DNA from: Akkermansiaceae bacterium UBA985
Lineage (GTDB): Bacteria > Verrucomicrobiota > Verrucomicrobiia > Verrucomicrobiales > Akkermansiaceae
Assembly (NCBI GenBank): GCA_002292185.1
Contig: DBBL01000001.1
Span: 1-24,350, forward strand
Direction of reading: 5' to 3'
Length of the DNA stretch: 24,350 nt
In this document: in pieces, positions 1-7,439 of the stretch
How the letters are laid out: the number at the start of each line of letters is the position of its first letter
How positions within the stretch are numbered: position 1 is the first letter of the stretch
The notes under the pieces: model-generated
What the model was told of the DNA's origin: nothing
Databases searched by the model: none
Seen by the model: only the letters and a program-made list of their open reading frames with translations
Made by a program: the position numbers and the translations under genes

Positions 1-2
1 GT

Positions 3-1151
3 ATTGAGTGTTTTTTTGAGTCCGTGCCAGAGGGGGAGTGTGCGCACATAAAATACTCTCCGATTAAAAGCATCAAACTTGCTAAAACACTATGGGAAAG
101 CAACCATCCCAGTTGGCGTGCTTTGCCTGGAGATAAGCGAAGCCGAGTTTATAGGGCGGAGTCTATCCAGACGGAAGGATATGACGACATGCTTGCTTGG
201 TATGTGGAGGGTGATTCACTCAGAATAGATTCTTTAGAATATCACAAATCCAATCCCAATTTAGATGACGCCATCATACGTAAGAATATACTAGCAGAGG
301 CAATAGATGCAGAAGACCTTGAATGGCGAGGCGAGGAGGGCGATGAGCTAGCTTTCACACCAAATAGCGAGACCCCGTATACGGGATGGGTTAGGGACAT
401 GCATGAAAACCAACGAATCAATATTCTTGGACAGTATGTGGATGGCAAACAGCACGGGCTATCGACAGAGTGGTATGAGAGCGGGAAGAAGAAGTCTGAA
501 GGCAGCTTCAAGGATAACGAGAAACAAGGGCTATATAGGTGGTGGCATGAGAACGGGAAGAAGAAGTATGAAGTAACCTATAAGGACGGCAAGGAACACG
601 GGCTGCTTACCGCATGGAGTGAGAACGGGAAGAAGATAAGCGAAGCCAACATGAAGAATCATAACCGGCACGGATTGGAGACAGAGTGGCATGATAACAG
701 GAAGAAGAAGACTGAAGAGCGCTTAGCCAAGGAAGTCGAGGAGAAGGACAAGATCTATGTCAAAACTCTTGAAAAATTGCAGAAGAAATTCATTGGAGAT
801 AAGAATATTGATGCTGCCTCTGCCATTGAGCGGGAGATTGACTGGGTGAGGCATCAGAAGAGGCATCAGAAGAGGCGATACGACCACATCCGTGTTCCGC
901 AAACAAATGGGCTGTGGATTGAAAGTTCACATGATGGAGGAATATACCTGCATAAGTTTTATGGAGACAATATGTTAAGTTGGGTTGGAGGACGTGTATA
1001 TAGATCCGAAATCTCCTACCCCCCTTTCGTTACATATATACGGCAAGGGATTCGGGCGTGGTGGAAACTGGAAAGAAACTCATACGATCCCGACACCATG
1101 GAAGGCATAAGGAAGGATGGGGTGAAAACCACCTTCACTCGTATCAAATAA
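3..1151 (+). CDS. MORN/YwqK-like repeat protein (5' end open at window edge)
   Basis: The frame has no stop back to base 3. A GTG at 24 is the first possible start inside the window, but the gene probably begins further left. The core (about residues 135-235 counted from the GTG) has four repeats with an exact 72-base (24-residue) period, each built as Gly...Trp-x-x-x-Asn-Gly-Lys-Lys...Glu...Asp-Gly. This is the pattern of MORN/YwqK 'toxin-antitoxin system antitoxin' repeats. A charged, probably coiled-coil segment follows (about 235-285), then a C-terminal Trp/Gly-rich beta-type module ending in FTRIK. A 12-base tandem duplication (849-872) encodes a repeated HQKR. Repeat proteins of this kind are common in Verrucomicrobia and usually lack a proven function. 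No enzyme motif is visible, so function is unknown. The next gene in the window is the convergent ssrA. Confidence 0.7.
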   Translation: MECFFESVPEGECAHIKYSPIKSIKLAKTLWESNHPSWRALPGDKRSRVYRAESIQTEGYDDMLAWYVEGDSLRIDSLEYHKSNPNLDDAIIRKNILAEAIDAEDLEWRGEEGDELAFTPNSETPYTGWVRDMHENQRINILGQYVDGKQHGLSTEWYESGKKKSEGSFKDNEKQGLYRWWHENGKKKYEVTYKDGKEHGLLTAWSENGKKISEANMKNHNRHGLETEWHDNRKKKTEERLAKEVEEKDKIYVKTLEKLQKKFIGDKNIDAASAIEREIDWVRHQKRHQKRRYDHIRVPQTNGLWIESSHDGGIYLHKFYGDNMLSWVGGRVYRSEISYPPFVTYIRQGIRAWWKLERNSYDPDTMEGIRKDGVKTTFTRIK

Positions 1152-1552
1152 TGATTCCTTCCTAAGCCACCTCCCTGCGTTCTTCACCTCACAGCGCGAC
1201 CGCAATCTCACTAAGCGGCAATCCCGCCAGCTTGGGTGGCTAGGGTATCGAACTGCTCCTGTGCGGCTGCCAAGGTGAGGTGAGTGCCTCTGAACATCGT
1301 AGGCTCGCTGGGCTGCGTGAGTGCCAGATGTGGGTTAGGGCGGCTGTGTGGGCGAGCGTGAAGGCGGGGATGGGTGGCGGCGCCTGGGTTATGTATCCCA
1401 TGCCCGGTCGTTTCATCTATGGCCGCGGGTGGTTTTTTTGTCTCTCTACTTGTCTCTCTACAAATAGCGCAAAATGGTGCATTTTAGGGGTATATCCGTA
1501 GCGAGACATGTTTTTTCTATCGGAAGTTGAAAACGCTAGAACCCTTATAAAC
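1152..1552. other. Gene-poor stretch between MORN gene and ssrA
   Basis: I see no convincing gene here. A 73-codon plus-strand ORF (1280-1501) has no RBS and a Gly/Trp/Cys-rich composition unlike a protein. On the minus strand a short frame ends near 1221 with protein-like residues (…LTLAAAQEQFDTLATQAGG) but no family match and no clear start. The stretch also holds a 12-base tandem repeat of the type TTGTCTCTCTAC (about 1438-1461) and a short inverted repeat, AAAATG-GTG-CATTTT, at 1471-1485. Because it lies just beyond the 3' end of ssrA, a common integrase target, it could be an old integration scar. That is inference only. Confidence 0.4.
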
Positions 1553-1582
1553 AAAAGGCTCAGGGGTTAACCTGAGCCTTTA
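1553..1582 (-). terminator. Intrinsic terminator of ssrA
   Basis: A perfect 11-bp stem (AAAGGCTCAGG at 1554-1564 pairing with CCTGAGCCTTT at 1571-1581) with a 6-base loop lies six bases beyond the tmRNA 3' end. Read on the minus strand the stem ends in a short T run. It may also stop transcription arriving from the left. Confidence 0.85.
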
Positions 1583-1587
1583 TTAAA

Positions 1588-1945
1588 TGGTGGAGGCGAG
1601 GGGAGTCGAACCCCTGTCCTAGATACCTGCTACGTGAGCTTCTACATGTTTAGTTGGTGATAGGGTTTTAAGAGGACGGTCGCTCACCAACGGCTGGCGT
1701 TCTCCGATTAACCTGTTTAGATCTCGCCTTTGACCCGGTCACCCGGTCTCCGGCCAGCCCACTATTGTGTCGCCTTCCCCCCTAGTGGACGTCAGAGAGA
1801 TAGACGTTACTGTCAATTAAGCAGCAAGTGCGAGCTCGTTAGAGTCTGCAATTATTTGTTTTGAACGGCTTTTTTAAGAGGCCAACCGATCAACCTCTAC
1901 ATGCGGCCCATGTTTTCAATATTCAGTCGAAACCATGACGCCCCC
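1588..1945 (-). ncRNA. ssrA: Transfer-messenger RNA (tmRNA)
   Basis: On the minus strand the RNA begins GGGGGCGTCATGGTTTCGAC and ends with a tRNA-like T arm (GGTTCGACTCC) and an encoded CCA at 1588-1590. The ends pair as a 7-bp acceptor stem with a G3-U70 wobble, the alanine identity element. The tag reading frame lies at 1849-1817 and reads ADSNELALAA followed by TAA; its hydrophobic ALAA end is the usual protease degron. The length of 358 nt is normal for one-piece tmRNA. It rescues ribosomes stalled on broken mRNA together with SmpB. It lies 81 bases downstream of the Fur-family gene on the same strand and is followed by a strong terminator. Confidence 0.97.
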
Positions 1946-2026
1946 TCAGTTTAATCTCCGAGGAGAGGGTACAAAATGCTACGGATGAGCACTTTTGCAA
2001 GTGGTTTTCACAGAAAAGGTGCGGAT

Positions 2027-2461
2027 TTAGCCGGCTTGCGCACAGGCAGGGCAGGTGCCAAAGAACTCCAGTTCATGGTAGAGATTACGGTAGCCAGTGG
2101 TGAACTGGATCTCTTTTTCAAGCTCGTGAACGGGGCAGGGAGCCTTGATGGGCTCGATGGATCCACAGTGGGTGCAGATCAGGTAGTCGCTGTGTTCTCC
2201 GGGAATGATCAGGGTGAAATAGGCGGCACGCTCATGCAGTCCAAGGCGGCGCAGGATGCCCTTGTCCGCCAGGCGCTGCAGTAGCCTAAAGACGGTGGCC
2301 TGATCACATTGATTGGCAAGCAGGGGCGATTCTACAAGCTCGGCAAGGGTCATCGGGCGGCTGCTTTCAATAAGTGTGGTGAGCAGTTTCTCAAGTGCCA
2401 CGGTGCGGCGTAGGCCTTCGGCACGGCAGCGCTTGATAATGGAATGGAGTTCGCCAGGCAT
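2027..2461 (-). CDS. Fur/Zur-family metal-responsive repressor
   Basis: This 144-residue protein has the Fur layout. An N-terminal winged helix contains the recognition-helix segment DQATVFRLLQRLADKG (about 53-68). A dimerisation half carries two CxxC pairs, C96-T-H-C99 and C137-P-A-C140, which bind structural zinc in this family. The usual HHH-type regulatory metal site is reduced to GEHSDYLIC. That and the four cysteines make a Zur-like zinc sensor somewhat more likely than an iron Fur, but the sequence alone does not decide. It starts 53 bases after the ruvB stop on the same strand and may be co-transcribed with it. ssrA lies directly downstream. Confidence 0.9.
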   Translation of the reverse strand: MPGELHSIIKRCRAEGLRRTVALEKLLTTLIESSRPMTLAELVESPLLANQCDQATVFRLLQRLADKGILRRLGLHERAAYFTLIIPGEHSDYLICTHCGSIEPIKAPCPVHELEKEIQFTTGYRNLYHELEFFGTCPACAQAG

Positions 2462-2514
2462 AGTTGGTTGGATGGGGCTTTGGGGCTGTCTAGAGCTTGT
2501 TGAAGGGGCAAGAT

Positions 2515-3534
2515 CTAGAGCAGATCCTGTTGTCCGCTGGCTGAGGGCGTGGCTCCAATTTTAGTATAGGCCGCAGGGAGGGCGACACGACCGCGAGGAG
2601 TACGCTTGAGGAATCCCTGCATGATCAAGAATGGCTCGTGCACCTCTTCGAGTGTTGAGGCGTCTTCACCAAGGGCGACGGCTAGGGTGGAGAGCCCCAC
2701 GGGACCTCCATTGAATTTATAGATGGTGGCTTCGAGAATACGTTTGTCCATTTCATCAAGGCCATCGGCGTCGATCTCGATCATGGCCAGAGCATCGTGG
2801 GCTATCTGCGGGGTGATGGCGCCGTCAGCGCGGACCTGGGCGAAATCACGCACCCAGCGCAATAAATTGTTGGCAATACGGGGGGTGCCTCGTGAACGTG
2901 AGGCGATTTCCATTGCTCCATCTTGTTCAATATTGACATCCAGTAAGCCTGCCGAGCGCCGAATGATGTGGGCGAGTTCCTCGGCTGCGTAGTAGTCGAG
3001 TCGGTTAACGAGGCCGAAGCGTGAGCGCAGTGGGGAGGTCAGCATGCCAGCACGGGTGGTGGCTCCTACGAGGGTGAATTTAGGCAGGTTAAGCTGGATG
3101 CTGCGGGCAGATGGGCCGGAGTCGATGATGATATCGAGCCGGTAATCTTCCATGGCGGGGTAGAGGTATTCTTCGATGGCTGGGTGCAGCCGGTGGATTT
3201 CATCAATGAAGAGGATGTCACCTTTTTGGATATTCGTGAGGATGCCAGCGAGGTCTCCGGCTTTTTCAATCTGCGGGCCAGAGGTGGTGTGCAGGTTAGT
3301 GCCGGTGGCATTAGAGATGATATTAGCCAGGGTGGTTTTACCGAGGCCGGGAGGGCCAGAGAGGAGAATGTGCTCGAGCACATCATCGCGCATCTTGGCA
3401 GCCTCAACCATGAGCATGAGTCGCTCGGTGACTTTTTCTTGGCCGTGGAATTCTTCAAATCCCGGAGGTCGCAGGGACTGCTCGAATTTTTTATCCGGTG
3501 AATCGTTGGTCTGCTGATAGAGGGATTCTGTCAT
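2515..3534 (-). CDS. ruvB: Holliday junction branch migration ATPase RuvB
   Basis: At 339 residues this is full length for RuvB. Visible motifs are Walker A GPPGLGKT (60-67), Walker B DEIH (111-114), sensor GATTRAG (157-163), the arginine-finger segment SPLRSRFG (about 167-174), and the C-terminal winged helix with [15 protein letters not shown]. RuvB forms the hexameric motor that, with RuvA, drives branch migration of Holliday junctions for RuvC resolution. Neither ruvA nor ruvC is in the window. The gene sits between an ACT-domain gene (52 bases upstream) and the Fur-type regulator (53 bases downstream), all on the minus strand. Confidence 0.98.
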   Translation of the reverse strand: MTESLYQQTNDSPDKKFEQSLRPPGFEEFHGQEKVTERLMLMVEAAKMRDDVLEHILLSGPPGLGKTTLANIISNATGTNLHTTSGPQIEKAGDLAGILTNIQKGDILFIDEIHRLHPAIEEYLYPAMEDYRLDIIIDSGPSARSIQLNLPKFTLVGATTRAGMLTSPLRSRFGLVNRLDYYAAEELAHIIRRSAGLLDVNIEQDGAMEIASRSRGTPRIANNLLRWVRDFAQVRADGAITPQIAHDALAMIEIDADGLDEMDKRILEATIYKFNGGPVGLSTLAVALGEDASTLEEVHEPFLIMQGFLKRTPRGRVALPAAYTKIGATPSASGQQDLL

Positions 3535-3586
3535 GATAGGTGACGCGCGTCAGGGGCAGGGTGAGTGCGGGTAAGGAAGCCGGACA

Positions 3587-4045
3587 TTAGCGAAGAAGGT
3601 CTTCCTCATAGAAGACGCGGAATCCTGCCTGATGCAGCACGGACATCCCAAAGCGGGTATCCTCGAGGTGCATCGCCATGAGGGTTTTGCCCTCGGGGTG
3701 AGGCATGAGAGAATAGGCAAAATCGACATTGGTTTCAGCAGCGCGTAAGACATCAAGGGCCTCGGCGAGACCACGACCTGACTCCCTGAGAGCGATGACG
3801 GCAATTTCTGAAGTGGTGTGTGGGATGCCTTTTTCCATAAAGATGCGCATGGTGGTATCTGGGTCAGAGACGACTAGGCGGGTCACGGCGGCATCACGAG
3901 AATCCTGGATACTGAGACCGATGACTTCGATGTTTTCTGACCTCAGTAGGCGCACTAGCGAGCTCAGCGCGCCGGCGCGGTTTTTGAGCATCACAGAAAA
4001 CTGGATGGGCAGGGTACCGTTGGGTTTTATTTCACAGTCAGGCAT
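3587..4045 (-). CDS. Tandem ACT-domain protein
   Basis: The 152-residue protein consists of two ACT-like domains. The first (about 13-80) begins LPIQFSVMLKNRAGALSSL, the classic beta-alpha start in which the Gly-Ala turn binds an amino acid ligand. The second (about 80-150) contains ESGRGLAEALDVL. No catalytic domain is attached, so a regulatory amino-acid-sensing role is likely, but the ligand and partner cannot be named. It resembles small stand-alone ACT proteins and less closely the small subunit of acetolactate synthase. It is the first gene of the leftward ACT-ruvB-fur set and has a promoter-like TATAAT 34 bases ahead. Confidence 0.85.
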   Translation of the reverse strand: MPDCEIKPNGTLPIQFSVMLKNRAGALSSLVRLLRSENIEVIGLSIQDSRDAAVTRLVVSDPDTTMRIFMEKGIPHTTSEIAVIALRESGRGLAEALDVLRAAETNVDFAYSLMPHPEGKTLMAMHLEDTRFGMSVLHQAGFRVFYEEDLLR

Positions 4046-4078
4046 GCGACTGCAGTATTAAACCACGGTTGCGTGGGG

Positions 4079-4084
4079 ATTATA
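4079..4084 (-). promoter_or_regulatory. -10 box ahead of ACT-ruvB-fur
   Basis: On the minus strand this is a perfect TATAAT, 34 bases upstream of the ACT gene ATG. The -35 position (CCAAAA at 17-bp spacing) is poor, so activator help or a weak promoter is possible. It is the best promoter candidate for the ACT-ruvB-fur set. Confidence 0.5.
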
Positions 4085-4197
4085 ACCCTAAAATGTGGCG
4101 ATTTTGGCTCTGGCTAATACTTGTAGAGTCTAGCGGCTCCATATCGGTATATAACAGTATCAGACTCTTTGATCGCAGAGGCTGATCATTACCCAGA

Positions 4198-5220
4198 TTA
4201 GTCCAACAATCCCAAAACCATTTCCCAGTCACGAGCGATCTTGTTGGTTTCAAAGCGGTCGTGGGAGCTTACTTGCGGACGTCCGTTGGCCCGCCATCGC
4301 TTGATTCGCTCAATGATTCGCTCAACCTCATCGGCGTCGACGAGCTGCTCCCAATCGCCAACGACCTCTGGAGCCGCGCCGATGGGTGTGGTTAATACGG
4401 GCACGCCCATGGCATGACACTCGGCAAAGATGATGCCAAAGTTTTCTGGATGGGTCTGCATTCCGAAGTAGCATAGAGAGTTGCTAATCTTTTCAAAAAG
4501 CTCGTTGTGATCCATCACCCCTAGCACCTCTACTCCATCCGCTTCGACTGCCTCTGTTGCCGCATAACCGGGGTTAGTTACCAACAATTTCATTTCAGGT
4601 ATTGCACGCTTAACCTGTTTGAAAACCTCTATCGTTTTTTTGATTCCTTTGTGCGGTGAGCTTGCAAATATTAATTGATTGGGGTCATAATCACTGACCG
4701 GCGAGGGGACTTCTGGGGTTGGATTATAGATGAATGTTGGCGGTTTCGCCAGCTTGCTGAAAAGTCGAGTTATCAGTGTCGGGCGGAGTAAGCGTTCAGC
4801 TTGTCGTTGATGAAACATCGATACGGCGATCATGGTTGCGCCAGCAGAGTGCATTCTCCATTGGTAAATCGTCCGTAGTTTCCATTCTGGCCAGGCTGGC
4901 CAATCGTCATGCACCCAGAAAAATACCTTGGCGCCCGGAAAGTGTTTATGCAGTTTGAGTAATCGCGGTAGGCGCAGAATAATAAGCACATCGGCATCCT
5001 CTACCTTTGCCACATCCTCAAGCGGCCAGTATTCAACACCGTTTACGTCGGTTTCCCTTTGCTTTCGACCAGACTGAAACAGGATGATCTTGTGGCGTGG
5101 GGCTAGTTCGCGCGAAATACGCAGCATGGACGTCTCCGTTCCCCCTAAACCGACAGAGCCGCTAAGGTCCTTAATGGTGTAGGGTTTGGCTCCGAGACCT
5201 TCTATAAATACGATTTTCAT
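4198..5220 (-). CDS. Family 4 (GT-B) glycosyltransferase
   Basis: The protein has 340 residues. The N-terminal Rossmann half carries GLGGTET (24-30), a common acceptor-side loop in GT4 enzymes. The C-terminal nucleotide-sugar half carries the E-x7-E motif (E259…E267 within PENFGIIFAE) and GVPVLTTPIGAAPEVVG. There is no signal peptide or membrane segment, so it is probably cytoplasmic and transfers a sugar from a nucleotide donor to a glycan or lipid acceptor; donor and acceptor are unknown. It lies downstream of the fucosidase on the same strand, but 239 bases away and behind its own strong promoter-like sequence. It therefore probably belongs to a separate transcript with a biosynthetic rather than catabolic role. 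Confidence 0.88.
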   Translation of the reverse strand: MKIVFIEGLGAKPYTIKDLSGSVGLGGTETSMLRISRELAPRHKIILFQSGRKQRETDVNGVEYWPLEDVAKVEDADVLIILRLPRLLKLHKHFPGAKVFFWVHDDWPAWPEWKLRTIYQWRMHSAGATMIAVSMFHQRQAERLLRPTLITRLFSKLAKPPTFIYNPTPEVPSPVSDYDPNQLIFASSPHKGIKKTIEVFKQVKRAIPEMKLLVTNPGYAATEAVEADGVEVLGVMDHNELFEKISNSLCYFGMQTHPENFGIIFAECHAMGVPVLTTPIGAAPEVVGDWEQLVDADEVERIIERIKRWRANGRPQVSSHDRFETNKIARDWEMVLGLLD

Positions 5221-5361
5221 TGTTAGATTTTTAATGATGCTTGTCTGCCAATAGGGTCACCCTAGAAAAAATAAGAGGTTACAAGACAGCTATCAAGAGG
5301 CCTGCGGTGTAATGGCTCGCCACAGAGCTGTCCCTGTAAGCTTGATTATCCACATTTGTTA

Positions 5362-5391
5362 ATTATACGCAATGACCTATGGCCATGTCGA
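5362..5391 (-). promoter_or_regulatory. Sigma70-type promoter ahead of the glycosyltransferase
   Basis: On the minus strand TCGACA (5391-5386, five of six matches to TTGACA) is followed after 18 bp by a perfect TATAAT (5367-5362). Transcription from here would give a leader of roughly 135 nt before the glycosyltransferase ATG at 5220. Confidence 0.55.
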
Positions 5392-5459
5392 ACAATATTT
5401 TATGGCACAAAGAGGATCAAAATTTTCAAGGCGATGGCAATCAACCGCGTGGCAGACGT

Positions 5460-7346
5460 TTAGTTACTCGGGATGAATTTGATGTCGCGTAGGTTGATCG
5501 GCGCCCATGAGGAGGCGTCGGCTGGTCGCAGGGTGAGCTGGATACTTTCAGCATTGGGGAAGGTGACTTTGCCGATGTTGTAGGTCTGGAAATTATTGTC
5601 ACCACCGGTGCCGGGGACGTGCACGTAGTGGGTTTTGATTTTCCCGCAGACCACGGCGAGGGTGGAGTCGGCTTTTTTGGCTGAGGTAGTGAGCTGGATG
5701 GTGTAGGTGCCGGGGCTGTCAATTTCCAGTGGCCAGGTAATCGATGAGTCGATGGTGAGGTTGGTAATGGTATTGTCTTCACCTTGCTTTTCCAGAGTAG
5801 CGGACCCTTTGATGGTGGCTTGATCTGTGGCAAAGGTCATGGTACCTGGAATCTGAATCTCAGATTCGTTGGCGAGAGCAGGACCATAAAGAACACCTGT
5901 AACAGGGCTATCAAGGGTCAGCTTGATGATCGATACGTGAGCGTTGCGGGCATCAGCGGGCACAGTGATGGAGACGGTTTTTGCCTGATCGTCTTGTGTG
6001 TAGGGGATGGCTTGACCGTCAATCGTTGTTGCTGAGGTAATCTGCTGGGGCAGGGCGTTGAGCACGAGGGGCTCATCGGTGGGGTTAAAGAGATGGAGGT
6101 AGACGGTTTTGCCGCGGTAGCTTGCTCCACCCCAGCTGCCATTGATCCATGGGCCGCCACGGGTGTCGTAAATAGCCTCGTTGTATGTGGCCATCCATGG
6201 GGCGAGGCCTTCAAGAATGGCTTTTTCTTCTGGCTTGAGTGAGCCGTCTGGAAGTGGGGCCAGGTTGAGCAGCATATTGCCGTCTCCGGTCACGCATGAG
6301 GAGAGTAGCTGCAGGGTCTCGGTGAGCGAGCGGGTCTCGGCACCGGTGCGGTAGGACCAACCGCCGTGGTCGGTGTGAGGAGAGAGGATCATGCAGGATT
6401 CCCAAGCACGTCCGTGTTGGAAAGCACCCATGCGATTTTCTGGGGTGTCATAGTCACCGAGGCGAAGGGCTTTGTATTCTTCAGGAATGTCTTTGATGCC
6501 TTTGGCGGCACGGTTGTTAACCAGAAGCTTTGGGTTGTTGGCATACATTTTCTTGTAGAGACGAGGAATGGTGTATTGGTCCCAGTTGCCGAAGCAGTGA
6601 TCGAACCAGACCATGTCTACGGGGCCGTATTCATTGAGCAGCTCCTCGACCTGATTTTCGTAGTAGTCGTTGTAAACTTTGTTGTCACCTTGAAGGTAGT
6701 CGGGGTGAGTCCAGTCACGAGTGCTGTAGTACCAGCCGATCTTGAGATCATGTTTTTTACCCGCCTCTTGCATCATGCGCACAGGGTCGCCTTGGTAGGG
6801 AGTGTCGGCGATGGAGAAGTGCTCAGGGTGGTCTGCTCCTTCAGCGAAACGTTTTTCCTTAGTGGGCCACATGCTGAAACCGTCGTGGTGCTTGGTAACA
6901 AAGACGAAGTACTTCATGCCGGCATTTTTAGCGAGACCCATGAGCTCATCGGCGTTGAAATTGGTTGGGTTGAAGGTTTTGTAGAGGTTCATGTAGGTCT
7001 CGCGAGGCACGACCTTATGTTTGTCGCCACCTTCGATGCGATCCATCATGCTCCAGCTAATTTCCTCACCACTGATGGCGGCAGGGCCCCAGTGGATAAA
7101 GAGGCCGAACTTGGCATTGCGGAACCACCGAAGGCGCTCTTCGAGCTGCTCTGGGGTTTCGTTGAGTTGAGGTGTTGGGGCTGGCTCCGTTGAGACGGCA
7201 TTAGGGGCAATGACCTCGGAAGGGGGAGGGCAGCAGTCGCCGGTGTGGCCAGCTTGATCGCTATCAGAGCTGTTCTTTTTTTCGCATGACTGAAAGGCAA
7301 GTGTCGGAAGGATCAGTGAGAGAGTCAGTATTTTGGTCGTTTTCAT
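5460..7346 (-). CDS. GH29 alpha-L-fucosidase, exported (probable lipoprotein)
   Basis: The 628-residue protein starts with a signal peptide ending near Cys21 (AFQSC), an imperfect lipobox, then a low-complexity Ser/Pro/Ala linker (22-60). The GH29 barrel spans about 62-400. It shows RWFRNAKFGLFIHWG (73-87), the substrate-binding KYFVFVTKHHDGFSMW (145-160), and VDMVWFDHCFGNW, in which Asp249 is the expected nucleophile. The C-terminal 200 residues form a beta-sandwich-type appendage of the kind found on many GH29 enzymes. The enzyme releases terminal alpha-L-fucose from glycans with retention of configuration. It lies 93 bases downstream of a sulfatase and in line with the esterase gene, which suggests desulfation and deacylation feed its substrate. 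Confidence 0.95.
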   Translation of the reverse strand: MKTTKILTLSLILPTLAFQSCEKKNSSDSDQAGHTGDCCPPPSEVIAPNAVSTEPAPTPQLNETPEQLEERLRWFRNAKFGLFIHWGPAAISGEEISWSMMDRIEGGDKHKVVPRETYMNLYKTFNPTNFNADELMGLAKNAGMKYFVFVTKHHDGFSMWPTKEKRFAEGADHPEHFSIADTPYQGDPVRMMQEAGKKHDLKIGWYYSTRDWTHPDYLQGDNKVYNDYYENQVEELLNEYGPVDMVWFDHCFGNWDQYTIPRLYKKMYANNPKLLVNNRAAKGIKDIPEEYKALRLGDYDTPENRMGAFQHGRAWESCMILSPHTDHGGWSYRTGAETRSLTETLQLLSSCVTGDGNMLLNLAPLPDGSLKPEEKAILEGLAPWMATYNEAIYDTRGGPWINGSWGGASYRGKTVYLHLFNPTDEPLVLNALPQQITSATTIDGQAIPYTQDDQAKTVSITVPADARNAHVSIIKLTLDSPVTGVLYGPALANESEIQIPGTMTFATDQATIKGSATLEKQGEDNTITNLTIDSSITWPLEIDSPGTYTIQLTTSAKKADSTLAVVCGKIKTHYVHVPGTGGDNNFQTYNIGKVTFPNAESIQLTLRPADASSWAPINLRDIKFIPSN

Positions 7347-7371
7347 GGGCTAAATAGATCTGGCAGACGAT

Positions 7372-7401
7372 CGCCGACGAGGTCTTGGGACCAAGTCGGC
7401 G
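7372..7401. other. Stem-loop between sulfatase and fucosidase genes
   Basis: CGCCGAC (7372-7378) pairs with GTCGGCG (7395-7401), and an inner CTTGG/CCAAG helix can form inside the loop. No T run follows on the minus strand, so it is not a standard terminator. It could be an mRNA processing or stability element between the two cistrons. Confidence 0.4.
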
Positions 7402-7439
7402 GGATTAAGTTGTCTTATAAGTAGAGTTGGTAAGCTTGA

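Noticed and set aside
1280..1501. 73-codon plus-strand ORF between the MORN gene and ssrA
   Set aside because: No RBS, Trp/Gly/Cys-heavy random-looking composition, no family resemblance.
6366..7193. 275-codon open frame antisense to the fucosidase gene
   Set aside because: It mirrors the codon pattern of the well-supported GH29 gene; the Val/Phe-rich product has no domain and is a shadow frame.
7372..7401. Stem-loop considered as an intrinsic terminator of the sulfatase gene
   Set aside because: No T run follows on the minus strand; kept only as an unassigned stem-loop.
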